Part shown: piece by piece, positions 11,504 to 24,055 of the stretch
Position numbering within the stretch: the stretch's first letter is position 1
How the letters are laid out: each line of letters begins with the position of its first letter
Assembly (NCBI GenBank): GCA_022885665.1
Contig: JAGQDJ010000005.1
Span: 310,001 to 374,000, forward strand
Source: Triops longicaudatus
Lineage: Eukaryota; Arthropoda; Branchiopoda; Notostraca; Triopsidae
Reading direction: 5' to 3'
DNA length: 64,000 nt
The notes under the pieces: model-generated
Databases searched by the model: none
Seen by the model: only the letters and a program-made list of their open reading frames with translations
What the model was told of the DNA's origin: nothing
Program-made: the position numbers and the translations under genes

Positions 11504-12597
11504 ATGAGTGAAGGTTTCAATATAGGAATGGCCGATTCCTTAAGAAAATTTGACTCGAATTCGCCGAAATCTTCCCCTCGCGGTTCCAGAAGTCCCGTCG
11601 TACCCAGACAAGATTCCAGTGGCACATTAAAAACGACCATTTCCTTAGGGAAAAACCCTTCTATTGTTCACACAGGGCCATTCTACTTACTTAAAGATCT
11701 TCCAAGTATGAAAATGCCATTTATACGTGCAGGAAAAGCGAATGTGGCCATTGTTTACCTTTGTATTTAGGTGACAGCGAATTAACAGGAGCCACGAATT
11801 TAATGGCGTATTACAACCTGGAACACTCGTACAACAAATTCACCGGCAAAAAAGTCAAAGACTCGTTGTCTTCGTTTCTTCCAAACTTACCTGGTATGAT
11901 AGACACCCCTGGACACGTAGACAACAGCTCTCTACGCTCCATCATCGAAAAACCTCCTATTGGTGGTAAGGAGTTGGCGTTTCTTCATAGTCACCAATTG
12001 GCGGGCTTCAGACTTCATCCTGGGCCGGTAAAGAATCCTTTGTCTTGCATTAGGACTTTTCAAACGCTTTCGCTCCAAATTCCATTTATCATTCCAATTG
12101 TGGGCTCAAATTTATGGGACAGTTTTGTACAGTCTGAAATGGTTCTTTCCCTGGATCTTCGACAGTTTGCTTGATTATTTTCGAGCTTCAAAATTTGTTT
12201 ATTAATTTGTTAGATTTTTTCGATTTATTTAATGTGTCTTCTATTTATTTGCTTGTGTACGGGTTCTTAGCTCCCGGAACAATACAGATTTGCTACTCAG
12301 CAACCAGCAAAACGGAAACACAAACACAAGAAGCACAAAAAGGGCTCCGATACTGCGAGCCAACCCGAGCCTACTACCGGTATGGTGGCAGTACCGGGAA
12401 CAGACGCGTACGATGGTTACGAGAAGAAGCACAAGAAGCAAAAGCGACACGAGGAAGAGAAAGACCAGAGGAAGAAGAAGAAAAAAGAAAAGAAAAAGAA
12501 GAAACAAAAACACAGTCCCGAACATCCCGGTATATCTCAGGGCTCATCCACCGGAAGTTCGACTTTACAGCATTCAAATGGTTTACCCAAGTTATAG
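11504..12597 (+). CDS. MED19: Mediator complex subunit 19
   Basis: Three exons (11504-11705, 11771-12027 and 12271-12597) give 261 residues. This is the Mediator head subunit that bridges the core complex and gene-specific transcription factors. The conserved core is plain: FYLLKDLPSDSELTGATNLM, YNLEHSYNKFTGKKVKDSL, FLPNLPGMIDTPG, DNSSLRSIIEKPPI and LAGFRLHPGPLPEQYR. As in other animals it is followed by a highly basic Lys/His-rich tail (KRKHKHKKHKK, then EKKKKKQKHSPEHPG) and a Ser-rich end. The first exon is a poorly conserved Ser/Pro-rich leader. The introns are short (65 and 243 nt). The 3' end converges on the DUF3105 gene, with 256 bp between stop codons. Confidence 0.95.
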
Positions 12598-12853
12598 AGA
12601 CCAGCCTGTACAGAAAATTAACCTTTTGCTAACCTCAGATAAGAGTAACTGAGGCAGATTTTCCCCGCCTCATTGATACGTTGCAAACAAATTGTGCGAT
12701 GTAATTTGACTCGAATTGAAATATATTTGTTTTTCTTGACTTAAACATATACACTGGTAACCACCCCCCATAAAACCGACAGATCTGAGATGCGATGTAT
12801 AAAACGCAATATTGTAGGAATGGCAGTTTGAAGTTGCGATTTTATTTAATATA

Positions 12854-14475
12854 TTAACAGTGCACTTTGTCGACAATTCCGTCGCGTTCAGGTTCCTCGA
12901 CATCGAGTTGATATAGGTATTCAGGCATCTGTGAGGGTTTCAGTAAACCAAAATCATACTGGCCATTCTTTCGGTATTTGCCTTCCAATCCTCTCAGTGC
13001 TTTGTGACGAATGAAATTCCGGACGAGTGCTGGATCGAAGTATGCCATTTGTAGGCGACAGCCCCAAGCAACCAAGGCTAATGGCTATATATATATAAAA
13101 AAAACGAACAAAAATGTTAAAATGCTGTGCATGTTTTCGGATCGTGATGCATTCAGGTATCAAACGACAACGGCTTACTGCACAATTTAGGACCAGAACT
13201 AGTTAACACTAAAACTTTGGATATTATTCAAGACAAGCTTTACTCGCTTCAGGTCAAGAAGATTATAAGGCGAGATGATGTACTTCCACACACAAGACTT
13301 GACCATCTTTTTCATTAGGTTTACTTCCAAAGGATGTGCGCAAGGATGGTAAAGGAAGACAATCGCACCGTGCTACATAAATGTGTAAATAAATCAATAA
13401 AAGTTACAAGAAATTCAAGCGTGTGATTGTAAAAAATAAAGACTTACTTCAACATTATGAAGCCAGCGTTGAGGAGGCACGTATTTATACTCGCCAAACA
13501 CGGGCCACAGTGGTCTATGACTTTCACTAAAAATAAAAATTGCATGTAACGAAAGAAACATTACTTTAAGTCCTTTTTTACAGAACAAACAAAGAAGTTT
13601 CTTTGAAAGCTTTTAAATTAAACGTACTGTGTGGGAAGAGTCGTGTTATAAACGACAGATTCGTTCATGCAAATATGTTGCGGCTAGAAGAGTGCATGAA
13701 ATTATAAACCTTTTCATAAACATAAGGAAAGTTGTGTTTTAAAAAATACCACGTAATTATTTGGAATGTCAAAACACTCGGACAAGGGTTCTAGGGACAT
13801 ATCAACCTGGAGAGGCTGATTAGAATGGTAACAGGTATGAGCAACAGGTGATCCATCCCAATCGAGTTCTAGATTTAACTGCAAAAGTGTGGATATTTGC
13901 AATACAGAAAACTTAAAGGTTTGGGTGTTATGTTATACTTGTCCGTTATCACACTGATCGTTCAATACCCCCATAACGATTCCATGCTTGAGATCTTTTA
14001 AACTGTCGACAGACTCCGCTTTAGCCACTGGATTTAGAGTAGTTGTCGTATGCGGGAACCATTTTCCCGTCCAAGTTTCTTCTTTCGTCGATCCTATACC
14101 CAGCATGCTATTAAACGGATAATTGTATTATTGAAACAACGCTTGACGAGATGAAAACTAGAACTGATAGAATCTATTCTACTATTATCTACTGACTCCA
14201 TGACTGTTTTTCCAACATCCAATTCCCTTTTATTATGTTTTCGCATTTTATTTTCATCGCTAGGATAATCATACTCATCAACGTCAATATCTGAAACAAA
14301 AAAGTAGTATTAGTTATTGCCTAAACAAACGATATAAATGGGACTTACTGTTGTTTTCATTTAAGCTAACGACAATGGGCGTACCCATATCTGCATACAT
14401 TGTTTCACCAGGAAAGTTTGCGAAAACCATCTCAGTAACGGAAGCACAGAATAAGAAAGTAAACAGGCAGTGCAT
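12854..14475 (-). CDS. DUF3105-domain secretory-pathway protein, TP53I13-like
   Basis: Eight exons. Well-supported ones are 14475-14349, 14107-13939, 13878-13750, 13683-13628, 13526-13448, 13372-13244 and 13084-12854. Exon 2 starts at 14290, but its donor is unresolved. The start encodes a signal peptide (MHCLFTFLFCASVTEMVFA); an in-frame upstream ATG at 14511 would lengthen it. The C-terminal half has the DUF3105 signature: HESHRPLWPVFGEYKYVPPQ, RWLHNVEHGAIVFLYHPC, then PLALVAWGCRL. The N-x-E-H-G and YHPC elements are the invariant core of that family. In vertebrates this arrangement is found in TP53I13. No C-terminal membrane anchor is visible; the protein ends DGIVDKVHC. Its biochemical role is unknown. 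Confidence 0.8.
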
Positions 14476-16922
14476 TTTAATCACAGGAAAAAAATTAATA
14501 AATGCATACATAAATTTAAGCTCTAGTCACCACTAATGGCAGTTTACATTTAATAAGTATTTTTCCCTCAGAAAGGTTATTTACCTCTAAGTTACATGTA
14601 TTGGCCACTTGGGGGCGTATAAATTCCCGCGCAGTTTTGTATTTTGTCTGCCGTAATCTGAATCAATAATTTTTCACCCGACCAATTTGAGACTCAATCT
14701 TAGTTAAGTTATGGAAAATTTTGCAGTAACCCTTATGTTCGTCTGAATGATGGTGATTTTTTAAAGACGACGGAAGAAGAAAGTTTCTTTACCTTCGGAG
14801 GGTGACGTCTAAAGCTACTGAAAAGTAACATAAAACTTCAATGGACTTATTCTATATCTTATTATACCTATTATGTGTAGTCCTCGTAGTTAAACTGACC
14901 GGTATCTGATAAATTTGATAGTAATTTACATTTTCTTTAATTTATTATTTGAATCGACCTTAGAGGAGAAGGTGTAAACTCCGATTGTGGTGTAAACTCC
15001 GCCTAACGCACATTTATCATATTGTATATCGCATATTGCTGTCTAATTCCGGCTACTGGAAATTGTTCTAACTGCTCTAACTATTTCTAACAATCAGAAT
15101 GAACGCCAACTTTCCGCAAACAGTTGGCTGTTTTCGAAAAGTTGGCATTCATTCTTATTGTTGAGTTATTTCATTTCAAATCAAATATTAAATGCCTGCA
15201 AGACTTCTTAAGAGCTATGTATAATCAGCTATTTATACAAGAAAATGCGCATGGCAATATCACGTTTTTTAGTCCGGTATTTAGTTTCACTTATAAGGCT
15301 TCTCAGAATTCTGCATGTAATGCCAAACGTTAAATACATTTGTGAGAAAAGTCCAAGCGTTGAAAAAGTGTGAGAAATTTCAACTAGGCAATGTGATCAG
15401 CTAGGCTATCAGTTTTTCCGTGTTACTAGACCTCTGTGGCTTGCCATGTGACTTTTTTTTCACAGTACAGTACAGCAAAAACCGCATGTTTAAGATATGG
15501 AATGTGGTTCATCTAATGTGGAAGCGAGACCTAACCGATCATGATACATCTGTAATAAAACAAAATGTGAAAGTTTTTGTACGTTTTTGCATGTATCTCC
15601 AGGTAAAGCGACATTTTTCATAGAGAACAAACAAAAGAGAGAACACAATTATTAACATTTGCTGTTTCATACACGGCACTTCTCATATTTAAAACGAACA
15701 AAGAGAACGAAATTTTGACTTGTGCTGGTTTGTAAAACTAAATACAAGCGCGAAAAGCTGGAACACCCTTTTACGTTCGAACTACGGGACGTAGTTTCCC
15801 CAATAGGGGAACTACGTGAGACAGTTTAGAGTGATTTACATGCAGTCCACTATTTTTGCACTATTTTTCTCCTACCATTACAGTCGCATTTTGGGATGAA
15901 TACTGAATGTCGGACGGTTAGTACCGACACATTTTTCGTTTTCATTTTTTTTAAGAGAGAATAACAATTTAATGAGACACAGCTAATAGGATTTAACGGC
16001 CCAACCCTACATTTAATTACTTTTGGGACGTTAGCTTACGTGTTTAATTTCTTATATTATGGAAATAAGACGTATTTTCAATAAAAATTAATTTTCAATA
16101 GTAAATTCAGCACTTTTTACTAAAAATAATGTCAAAGTAATGTGTTAACGTACAAATGTAATTGTACTGTAGCGATTACTTTTACAGAAAATGCAATTGT
16201 AGTGTAATAGTAGATTTTAAATAAAAGCAATTGTAATGTAGCACTATATTTTTCGCCAAGTTACGAAAAACTGAAAGGCACCGCTAGTGTGGACGGAATT
16301 TTTCTGTTTACTTCGTCAAAAGGCTTACCGAGAATAAAACGGTGGAACACGTTTTTAGAGGAAGCTAAACTTTAATAAATCAACCATACGTTAGAAATAC
16401 GCGAATATTAATTTGTGTGTAAAAGAAAATGGCTGTGATAGAACGTACAAACGGTTCATAGAAGTTTGAAATTACGAAGAAAATCAAAAGTTAAGTTGCT
16501 CCAAAAGACTCCGCGAACTCAGTTATGTTTCGGAGCAGGAAGGCAGAAAATATCTAAGCTGAGGTAGTGAAAAATCTACGAAAGAATGCAAGATGCAAAA
16601 TCTTACCGAGTTCAATGCACAGAAGCCAATAATCGGATAGTATATTTTTATGGTCGATTACTACTCTCGTCTACTTATTTGCTACTTGGTGGTGGTATTA
16701 CTGCATTGTGCATGTACATCGAAATCTTCCTCAATTATCATTAAAGATATAGCGTAATTTCTATAACACAAAGCAATGTATTGATTCCAATGGAATGGCA
16801 AAAATATGACAACATTAATTCCCCATGGAAAGAAACTAGACAATGCACTTTTCAAATAACGCTTTAGTTCACAGTATTGGTTTCTTTTCTAGAAATAACA
16901 AAATCTCCTACACCAACTTTTT
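14476..16922. other. Gene-free stretch with one long hairpin
   Basis: About 2.4 kb between the 5' end of the DUF3105 gene and the 3' end of COPA. Apart from the hairpin at 15089-15162 (listed separately) I see only AT-rich unique sequence. Short open frames at 15124-15333 and 15420-15623 have no family motifs, no paired splice sites and no start context that would make them convincing. Confidence 0.45.
15089..15162. repeat. Near-perfect 35-bp inverted repeat with a four-base loop
   Basis: The left arm begins AACAATCAGAATGAACGCCA and runs to CAG at 15123. The right arm is its reverse complement with about four mismatches, and the loop is TTGG. The structure could be a very short fold-back MITE or an RNA hairpin. 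No target-site duplication was identified. Confidence 0.75.
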
Positions 16923-19900
16923 CTAACGGAACTGAACAGGGCTAATACGCAGTCCGATACATTCCTTGCCCACTTGGGCCACAGTACACACAGTGCAAAC
17001 TTGACCTTTGTAGCTTGGAGTGTACGACGCAGCACAAAGGGGGCATTTTTCTTCTGGTTTTCCTCTATAGATCGGCTTGTACGTCTGGGCGCAAATGGCA
17101 AACGGATTATGTTCGTCATAAGACAATTGGACTTCGTCAGTTGGTGTTTTCTCGCATGCCTAACACAGCGAAAAATAAATAAATAAATTAACAAGTCCAT
17201 TATTTGTTCGACCGAACAGTACCTGAAGGATCTTTCGCGTCTGTTGCGCTACTTCAGGGCGAGGTCCTAGTTCCAATAATCTCCTGGCAAAGGATGCTGC
17301 CGTTTTAAAGTTTTTCAGCTTAAAGAACAAGTTCAAGGCTGTACGAAGGGTCAAAATTTGGTGGACAGGTTGCAGATTGCAATGCGTAAAATACGCCGCC
17401 ATTTCACAAACGCGTTTCTGTTCCTCCAAGGTCGCTTTGGGCATATCTTTGCGCACGTTTTCCATCGTCAGACCCACAATATATTCTCGGCAGATACCCA
17501 ACAATTCCTGTGCTTCGGAAACTTCTTGTTTCGTGTCCACTATCAACAATGGCACGCTCAATAAAAGCGAACGGAACTTGTCGATCGCTTCACTAAATTT
17601 ACCAGCAGTCGTCAACTGGTAGCAAATCTTAAAAAAGAAAAAAAGAAAAAGAAAAGAAAAAATATAGTTTGTGATTTTTCGTCATCAAAATTTAAAACTT
17701 TTACTTGAAGTCGTTGAACCAAATCGTTCAGTTTGACACCTACGGCTGGTACAGCATTCTTCGGATTGGAATCTTTCCAGTTACGTTGAGGGTATCCGTG
17801 AAGCGATGGCAAAATCGGTAACGCTGGGTAGGAAGTACGCGAGCGAGTCCAAGCAGCCAGGAACAAGGCTTTCAAAGGCTCAAAGTTAACCACACCAACT
17901 TGGTCGTGCAACAGTCTAAACGCAGATTCCCAAGCTCCAGCTACTGCATGGTCGGCAGGTAAATTGGAATGCGCCGCCCATTGTTGTGTATGGGAAGGGC
18001 CTTTCGTGGGAGCCACGTAATAGCCTTCCGAGCTATCACCAGTACCAGCGGCCGGTTCCAAATCGGCCGGCAACTCCAAGTCTTCATCCCCTACGTCCCA
18101 TCCGCCACCTAGTCAAAGAAATGAAGGCTAGTCAAAACTGTTACAACCAACTTGAAGAGAAATTTTTCATAGAAGTACTACAAAAGAGGAATAAAGATAA
18201 CAATAAATTACTTTAAAAGCAATTTACTTATAGAAATATAAACTTCAAACTGAGTGAATTGAGTTTAACGGTTACCTTAAATTCAAGGATACTTTTCTAT
18301 GGCTAACAACATAAATTTATTCCAGAACATTTGGACATTTCGTGAAAACTGGTAATTAAGCTTAAAGTTTTACCTTCGCCGCTCAAATCAGCAATTGGTT
18401 CTTCACCCGGATCGCCACCTTCTTCATCCAACTGAAGATCTGCGTCTGCTCCCCAGCCATCGGCCGCCCCTTCCTCTGCTTCAGCGTTGACAAAGGCTGT
18501 GGCCGCTGTTTTGCCCTTGGCGGCCATAGCGCTATCGAAGAAGCCTTTAGAGACTGTAAGCAAGGGCCAGTTACTTTCGGTCTGGCTCACCGGTGGTGGT
18601 GGCACTAATAACGCAGCATTAGGATTTGGTTCGGGAACGACTTGATCCGCAATTTCAAGCTGCTCCCGCAAAGCTTGAGCTTCGTCTTCTAAGCCGTGCG
18701 TTGCAGCAGTCAAGTAAGCTAAGCTCAACTGTCCGCAGGCTTTTAAAACTTTCACGCGCTCGGGAATATCACCCAACAAGAGCGCACTTTGATACTGGCC
18801 GGACGTATCTTTTCGAATCTCGGCGATTTTCATCATTTTACGCAGTTTTTCCAAATTGCCGGTGATCAGGTATAAGAAGGAGAGTTTGCTGAAGTTCTTC
18901 GTGCGCTGGTAGGCCATTTCCACTACTTGGTGATTTCCCTGAAGCAAGGCCGCCTCACCCAAACGTTCCCAACATGCTTTGTCATCCAAGGCGCGAGCAG
19001 CTTCCAATGCCACCTGGTAGCAATATAATATTTAATATAGAGAGCTCTAACAAGACTTAGGAACACTATTAAGTTATACGTTTCTAGTATATTTTAAGCT
19101 AAAAACAGACATGCTTACTTCTAGGTTGCCACATTCCAAAGCTAAAGCCAAACGTGTCTTTTCATCCCGCACAAAGTGCAATGCCACTTCAGGGTAGCCT
19201 TTTTGTTGTAAATACGCAATGATAGATTGTCCGACGAGTTTAGCATGTCGCACCATGTGCAACACTTCTTCGTAACGTCGCTGTACTAGTGCCAGTTTGA
19301 AACAATACTCGGTAGGATCGATCTGGAGCAACCGAGGTCTAGCTTCACGGTCTAAGCAATAAGCAGACTTTCCCTTGACGCGTGTGAGGTACAGGGGCAA
19401 TTCCAAAGTACGAATAATGCCGTGGTCACCGTTTGTCAAGGCGTATTTGATATGGTTGCTCGTAGTGTACAAGAAAACGCCAATATCTTCCCAAGTGCCG
19501 GACTTCAAACGCGCATTCTCTTGGATCGTGCACAGTGTCTCCAGCTTCTTGTTGCAGAGTATTAAGACGTGTTTGCCCATCAGAGCGACGAGGTTCATAT
19601 CTGCGGACCAAAGTACTTGACGACATTTGGCGATCTTCACTTGTCCCAACGCGCGTTTCTGTTGAATGTCGTACAACGTCACACCCTCTGTGTCGCGCAA
19701 CAACAGCATACCCGTACCGGCGTAGAAAATCTCATCGCACGTGGGCGGAGTCAGTTTCTTGGAGACTTCGTTTTTCTGGTTCTTCACTACCAACTACACA
19801 CAGAGGCCGAATGAAGTTTGAAAATCCTCGGTAAATCAATTGTATTTATCTTCTGATAATTAACAGAAGTTAAGGGAAGTCAGAAAAATTAAACTTACGG

Positions 19901-21879
19901 AATTCGTCCGATCCAACACGGCAAATCGATTGCGTGCTACCCAGACAGCGCTCACGCCGGAAGATCGCTTGCTTTCACCTTCTGGTACGGACGATCCATC
20001 AGTATCGCTTGGCAAAGTGTAAAGCTCGTAGCAGCTATTTTCAGCGTTCGAGGTACGTGTGACCAATAAGACCGCGTTCTCCGCCGGATTGTAGGACAAA
20101 CTGCCATAAAGAAGTAAACAGAAGTATTTTAGTTTGAAAAAAAGAAAAGGTATATAAGGTACCTGTAGACCGGTGAACGGGAACCACCTCCTCGGAGTTG
20201 CATTATAGCAATATCTTTGGAAGTAGTTAAGTCTAAACGTCTTAGAGTTCTTTCCTTGACGTAGTATAGCAAATTGCCACTCAGTGCATATGCTGGGCGC
20301 TCACGCTCGAGTTTAAAGATGACCATGCCACTATCATGTCCAGCGGCAAACAAATTGAGCGTAGGGTGAGCTGCCATTACCCAGAAACGATCATGTTCTC
20401 TGCAAATATACGTGAACGTTATAACTCAATTACGATAACAGCTTACGTTGATACAGTTAGAATTCATATATGTCAAATTAGGGGGCTAATGAACATGCAT
20501 GAGCTACTAGCAAAGTAATCAAACGGACTACGGAGATATTTTATGCGAAAGTACTGATTCGGCGAGGTGAATCTGCGTCATAACTGAGTAAAAAATATAC
20601 TAACCGTCGGAAAGTGTGTAAACACGTGCGTTTTGTCATGTCCCATACTCGAATACTTTTGTCTTCCGAATTCGAGAGAATGAACTCTTGTCTTGGGTGA
20701 AATAAGCAACAAGACACGTTGTTGTAGTGCCCTCTACATGTATCAACCTCCCAAGCCTGAAAAATCCAAGTTCTTTAGTAGCCATATCCATTAAAGCCGA
20801 AAAATTAAGGGTCTTATGAACTGTTTTGCGACGTTTATAAACAATTTATCAATAACGGGAAAATTTAGAAAAACTAGTCCCTACTTTCGACTCATTCATA
20901 CGCCACAATTTGATCTGCCTATCGTCAGCACCGGAAACGAGTAAGGGCAAAGTGGGATGGAAGGCGGCCCAATTGACTCCGCGGTCGTGGCCTTCCAAGA
21001 CGTGTCTTACAATAGCATCGGACTGTCCAAAAAGATCGGTCGAGCCCGGGTTTCTTAAATGCTCATCCATGCCGCCCATACCGGGAGCAACGTTTTTCTT
21101 GCGTAAGCCGGAGATGTCCCAAACGCGAACAGTTTGATCCAGCGACGCGGAAACGACCAAATCTTCGGTGGGATGAAACTGGGCGCACATGACGTAGTGA
21201 TTGTGGCCCGTTAAGACCGAAACGCAGTTGCGACTTTGCCAGTTCCATATACGGATGGTTTGATCATCTGAAGCACTGAGGATCCACGGATACTCGTGAT
21301 GGAACACAGTGGTACGAATATAATCCAAATGGCCCAGCAATGTGAAAAGGCAACGTTTTTGTTTGTAATTCCATACCTAAATTAACAATAAAAGTCAATT
21401 CTACTGAATCATCTTCTGAAGTGCTGGGGAAACATATGAAAAAGAGTGTTATGACAATGAAACACTCCATTACGCAGTACCATTAGAAAGTTTTATTAAG
21501 CATGACTGAATTTCCCCAACTCGTCTTACTTTTCAAGTAGCTATTTTCTTACTTTGATTTTATAATCGTCGCCACCGGAGACAAACAAAGGCTGTTGGCT
21601 GTGAAAACATACGCCTCGTACAGGGCCGTCATGCTCATCAAATTTTTCTAATAAGGCACACATACGATAATCCCATAACTGAATAACGCCGCTATGCAAG
21701 CTAAAGACAAAAATAAGAGAGGAAGATATCGTTGTATTTAAATAATCTCAGTGTTACTGACCGACATAAACTGAACTAAATGAGGGTCAAATGTGCTACC
21801 TTGCAAGTACCCAGGGTCGTTTAGGATGGAAGGAAAGCCCTTTCACGCGCGCGGACTTGGTTTCAAATTTTGTAAGCAT
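16923..21879 (-). CDS. COPA: Coatomer subunit alpha (alpha-COP)
   Basis: Eleven exons, 5' to 3': 21879-21800, 21700-21553, 21376-20885, 20756-20605, 20399-20163, 20100-19899, 19793-19119, 19013-18374, 18108-17705, 17627-17223 and 17159-16923. The frame closes exactly at 1223 residues, against 1224 in human. Alpha-COP is the large outer-coat subunit of COPI, driving Golgi-to-ER and intra-Golgi retrograde transport and recognising dilysine cargo. The N-terminus (MLTKFETKSARVKGLSFHPK) opens the first of two WD40 propellers, with repeats such as GHLDYIRTTVFHHEYPWILS and ASLDQTVRVWD. The alpha-solenoid (GNLEKLRKMMKIAEIRKD), acidic linker (QLDEEGGDPGEE) and C-terminal epsilon-COP-binding domain ending GLRISPVQFR are all present. 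It is divergent with the NFATC2IP-like gene. Confidence 0.98.
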
Positions 21880-22662
21880 TCTAATAAGACAATTTCATGA
21901 AATCAAGCACAATTTACTTTTGTGACACAAAAGCCACAATACGTCAACTTTATCTCCTCCCACGGGCCACGTCTGCAACAATCTAGCCAGTGCTGCCACG
22001 GAGCGCAAATAAAGCCAACGACAAATATGAAAAAATACAGGTATTTTTGCTTCACTTCTTTAGTAATGTCAGACACAAAAATATATTAAAAATTTCTGCA
22101 AATATTTACGTAACAGTTATATTCCCCTAAATTTATGAATACGAGCGATAAAATTTGGTAGTCAATTTCTGATCCTCGGAGTCCGGTAAGTACTTACTAA
22201 GTAATTACTCTTGCGTAAACAAAAGGATTTTTTTTTCACAAATGCAACAAATACAGAAAAATATTCATTTTATAATACGTAAAATTTACAAATTCCGTGA
22301 CGGATCCAGTGCAGCCTTTTAGTGTATTTACTCATTAGCAAATGAATTATAAAACGTAGGATTACTGTTTTTAAATATTTTTTGGAACCCCTCTTGCGGC
22401 CAAATTGTAAGTTGTACTTTGTTTATGAAACACATGACACCTGAGGGACCGAAAATAGAGAAACGCGCGTTGATTTCCTTTGCACTTAAAAATTCCACTC
22501 TCCTGTTTGTTAAGACCTATTCATAAAGTAATAATCGGAAGATTTTTGTATTTTCATTACAAATGATCATTTTCATTTTTTTTAGGTTTACTCGTTGACT
22601 TCAGCCCAATCTCCAGGTTTTGAATTTGTAAATCGAGTTATATCCACTTGTGGCAGTGAAAT
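21880..22662. promoter_or_regulatory. Divergent promoter region between COPA and the NFATC2IP-like gene
   Basis: 783 bp separate the two start codons, which point away from each other. A region near 21950-22010 is relatively G+C-rich. The segment just before 22590 has a pyrimidine tract and TTTTTTTAG, so the plus-strand gene may have a 5' UTR intron ending near 22585. No specific factor sites are claimed. Confidence 0.45.
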
Positions 22663-24055
22663 ATGAGTAACGCCATCACAATTTCTAGCAGTGACAGCGA
22701 TCCAGATGAATACGAGTTTCTATCCAAAGCTGGCAAAATTTTTGAAAAATCTTCTTGCCCGTCATTCAACATCGACGATTCCGATATTGTAGCAGATACT
22801 ATAGACTTAAACTCTTCATGTTCATCCTCTGACGACCAAAAACCACTGAAGTGTCATCGCTCTACCAAAACTCGTCATAAGCGAAAGAAATCAGGGTCAC
22901 CTAACAAAAAGCGAACAATGAAAGATATCGACTCATCAGATTCATCACCGTTCTCTACACCGAAAAAGAAAACAAGAAGTAGTCACAACTCAGCTGATTC
23001 GTCGGACGACGAGCTAAACCTAACTCCTATCAGTTTCCCTAAATCGGCCAATAGTTACTCAAAAGTATGAATTAACACTACTTTTCTACACGAAACAAAA
23101 TGAAATTAGGTTAGGCTTATGGCGAATTCATCTGGAAAAACAGTGAGTATTGAGTTTTCAAACACAACCATTCATCTTGTTTTAAAAACTAAGAAAAACT
23201 CAGTTATTCAAACACAATACCCACTAGTTTTCCCCGACAGCATCTGCTATTAGAGAAAGCCAGAAATAACAGCGAAAGATTCAGCTTAAGAATAATTAAT
23301 GCGTGTTTTCTTAGGTCAATTCCAGTCCGTTTCTTTATAGTTATGAAGACGACGTTAATGACGTCGTCGAAGTCGCAACACCCATTAGAGCTCACCAGGT
23401 CACCCTTCCCGTAACACTGAAGTTGCGCTACCGTGCCAAGATTGAACGTTTGGAAGTTGATAAGGTGAACTGTTAGGAATATTACCTAAAAAGCACTGAA
23501 GTACGTCAATTCTTCGGGACTGTATTCCAATTTATATGTAGGACGCGCCCATGAGCCAAGTTTACGAGCTGGCAGCTAAAAGGTTCAACATTCTAGAAGA
23601 CAGACTGACAATTCATAAAGACGGACAAGTCATTCCCCGTAACGTCACACCGCAGTCACTTTCACTAAACATTACTCACATTCTTGGTACACATAAAAAA
23701 TAGAACGGGAAAAATGCATTAAACAGTTCAGCAGCCTTAAGCACATTTCGTTTCTTTTTGGTTAGACTGTTACCAAATGGAAGAATCGGTTCTGCCAGAT
23801 GACGCCGCACAAGAAGAAGAAGAAGCCGGCGATCGCATCCAGTTAAAGATGCAAAGCAGAGATCGGAAGAGCACCGAGCTCATCACCATTAAGAAGACCG
23901 ATGCCATGCAAATTTTAATGTCCCAATATGCTACTTTGAAAAATTTGCCACTCGACTCTCTCAAATTCCGTTTCGATGGTGATTTGTTGAACCCTGAAGA
24001 CACGCCGTGTGACTTAGACATGGAAGGAGGTGAAGTTATTGATGTTTTATATTAA
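22663..24055 (+). CDS. NFATC2IP/NIP45-like protein with two SUMO-like domains
   Basis: Four exons (22663-23064, 23315-23464, 23542-23686 and 23766-24055) give 328 residues. The N-terminal 130 residues are acidic and Ser-rich with SUMO-interaction-like stretches (AITISSSDSDPDE, IVADTIDLNSS). They also hold a basic nuclear-localisation cluster (RHKRKKSGSPNKKR). Then come two ubiquitin-fold domains in tandem: LPVTLKLRYRAKIERLEVDK onward, and RIQLKMQSRDRKSTELITIK ending GGEVIDVLY. This is the layout of NFATC2IP in animals and of Esc2/Rad60 in yeasts. These proteins act with the SUMO E2 enzyme in genome stability and, in mammals, cytokine-gene regulation. There is no C-terminal diglycine, as expected for a non-conjugated SUMO-like domain. 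Human NFATC2IP is longer (about 419 residues), mainly in the disordered N-terminus. Confidence 0.85.

Noticed and set aside
12241..12577. Leucine/phenylalanine/valine-rich open frames opposite MED19
   Set aside because: They mirror the Lys/Glu-rich MED19 tail. The hydrophobicity is a by-product of AAG/GAG codons read in reverse.
15124..15623. Two short plus-strand open frames between the DUF3105 gene and COPA
   Set aside because: One begins inside the 15.1-kb hairpin, and neither shows conserved motifs or splice sites.
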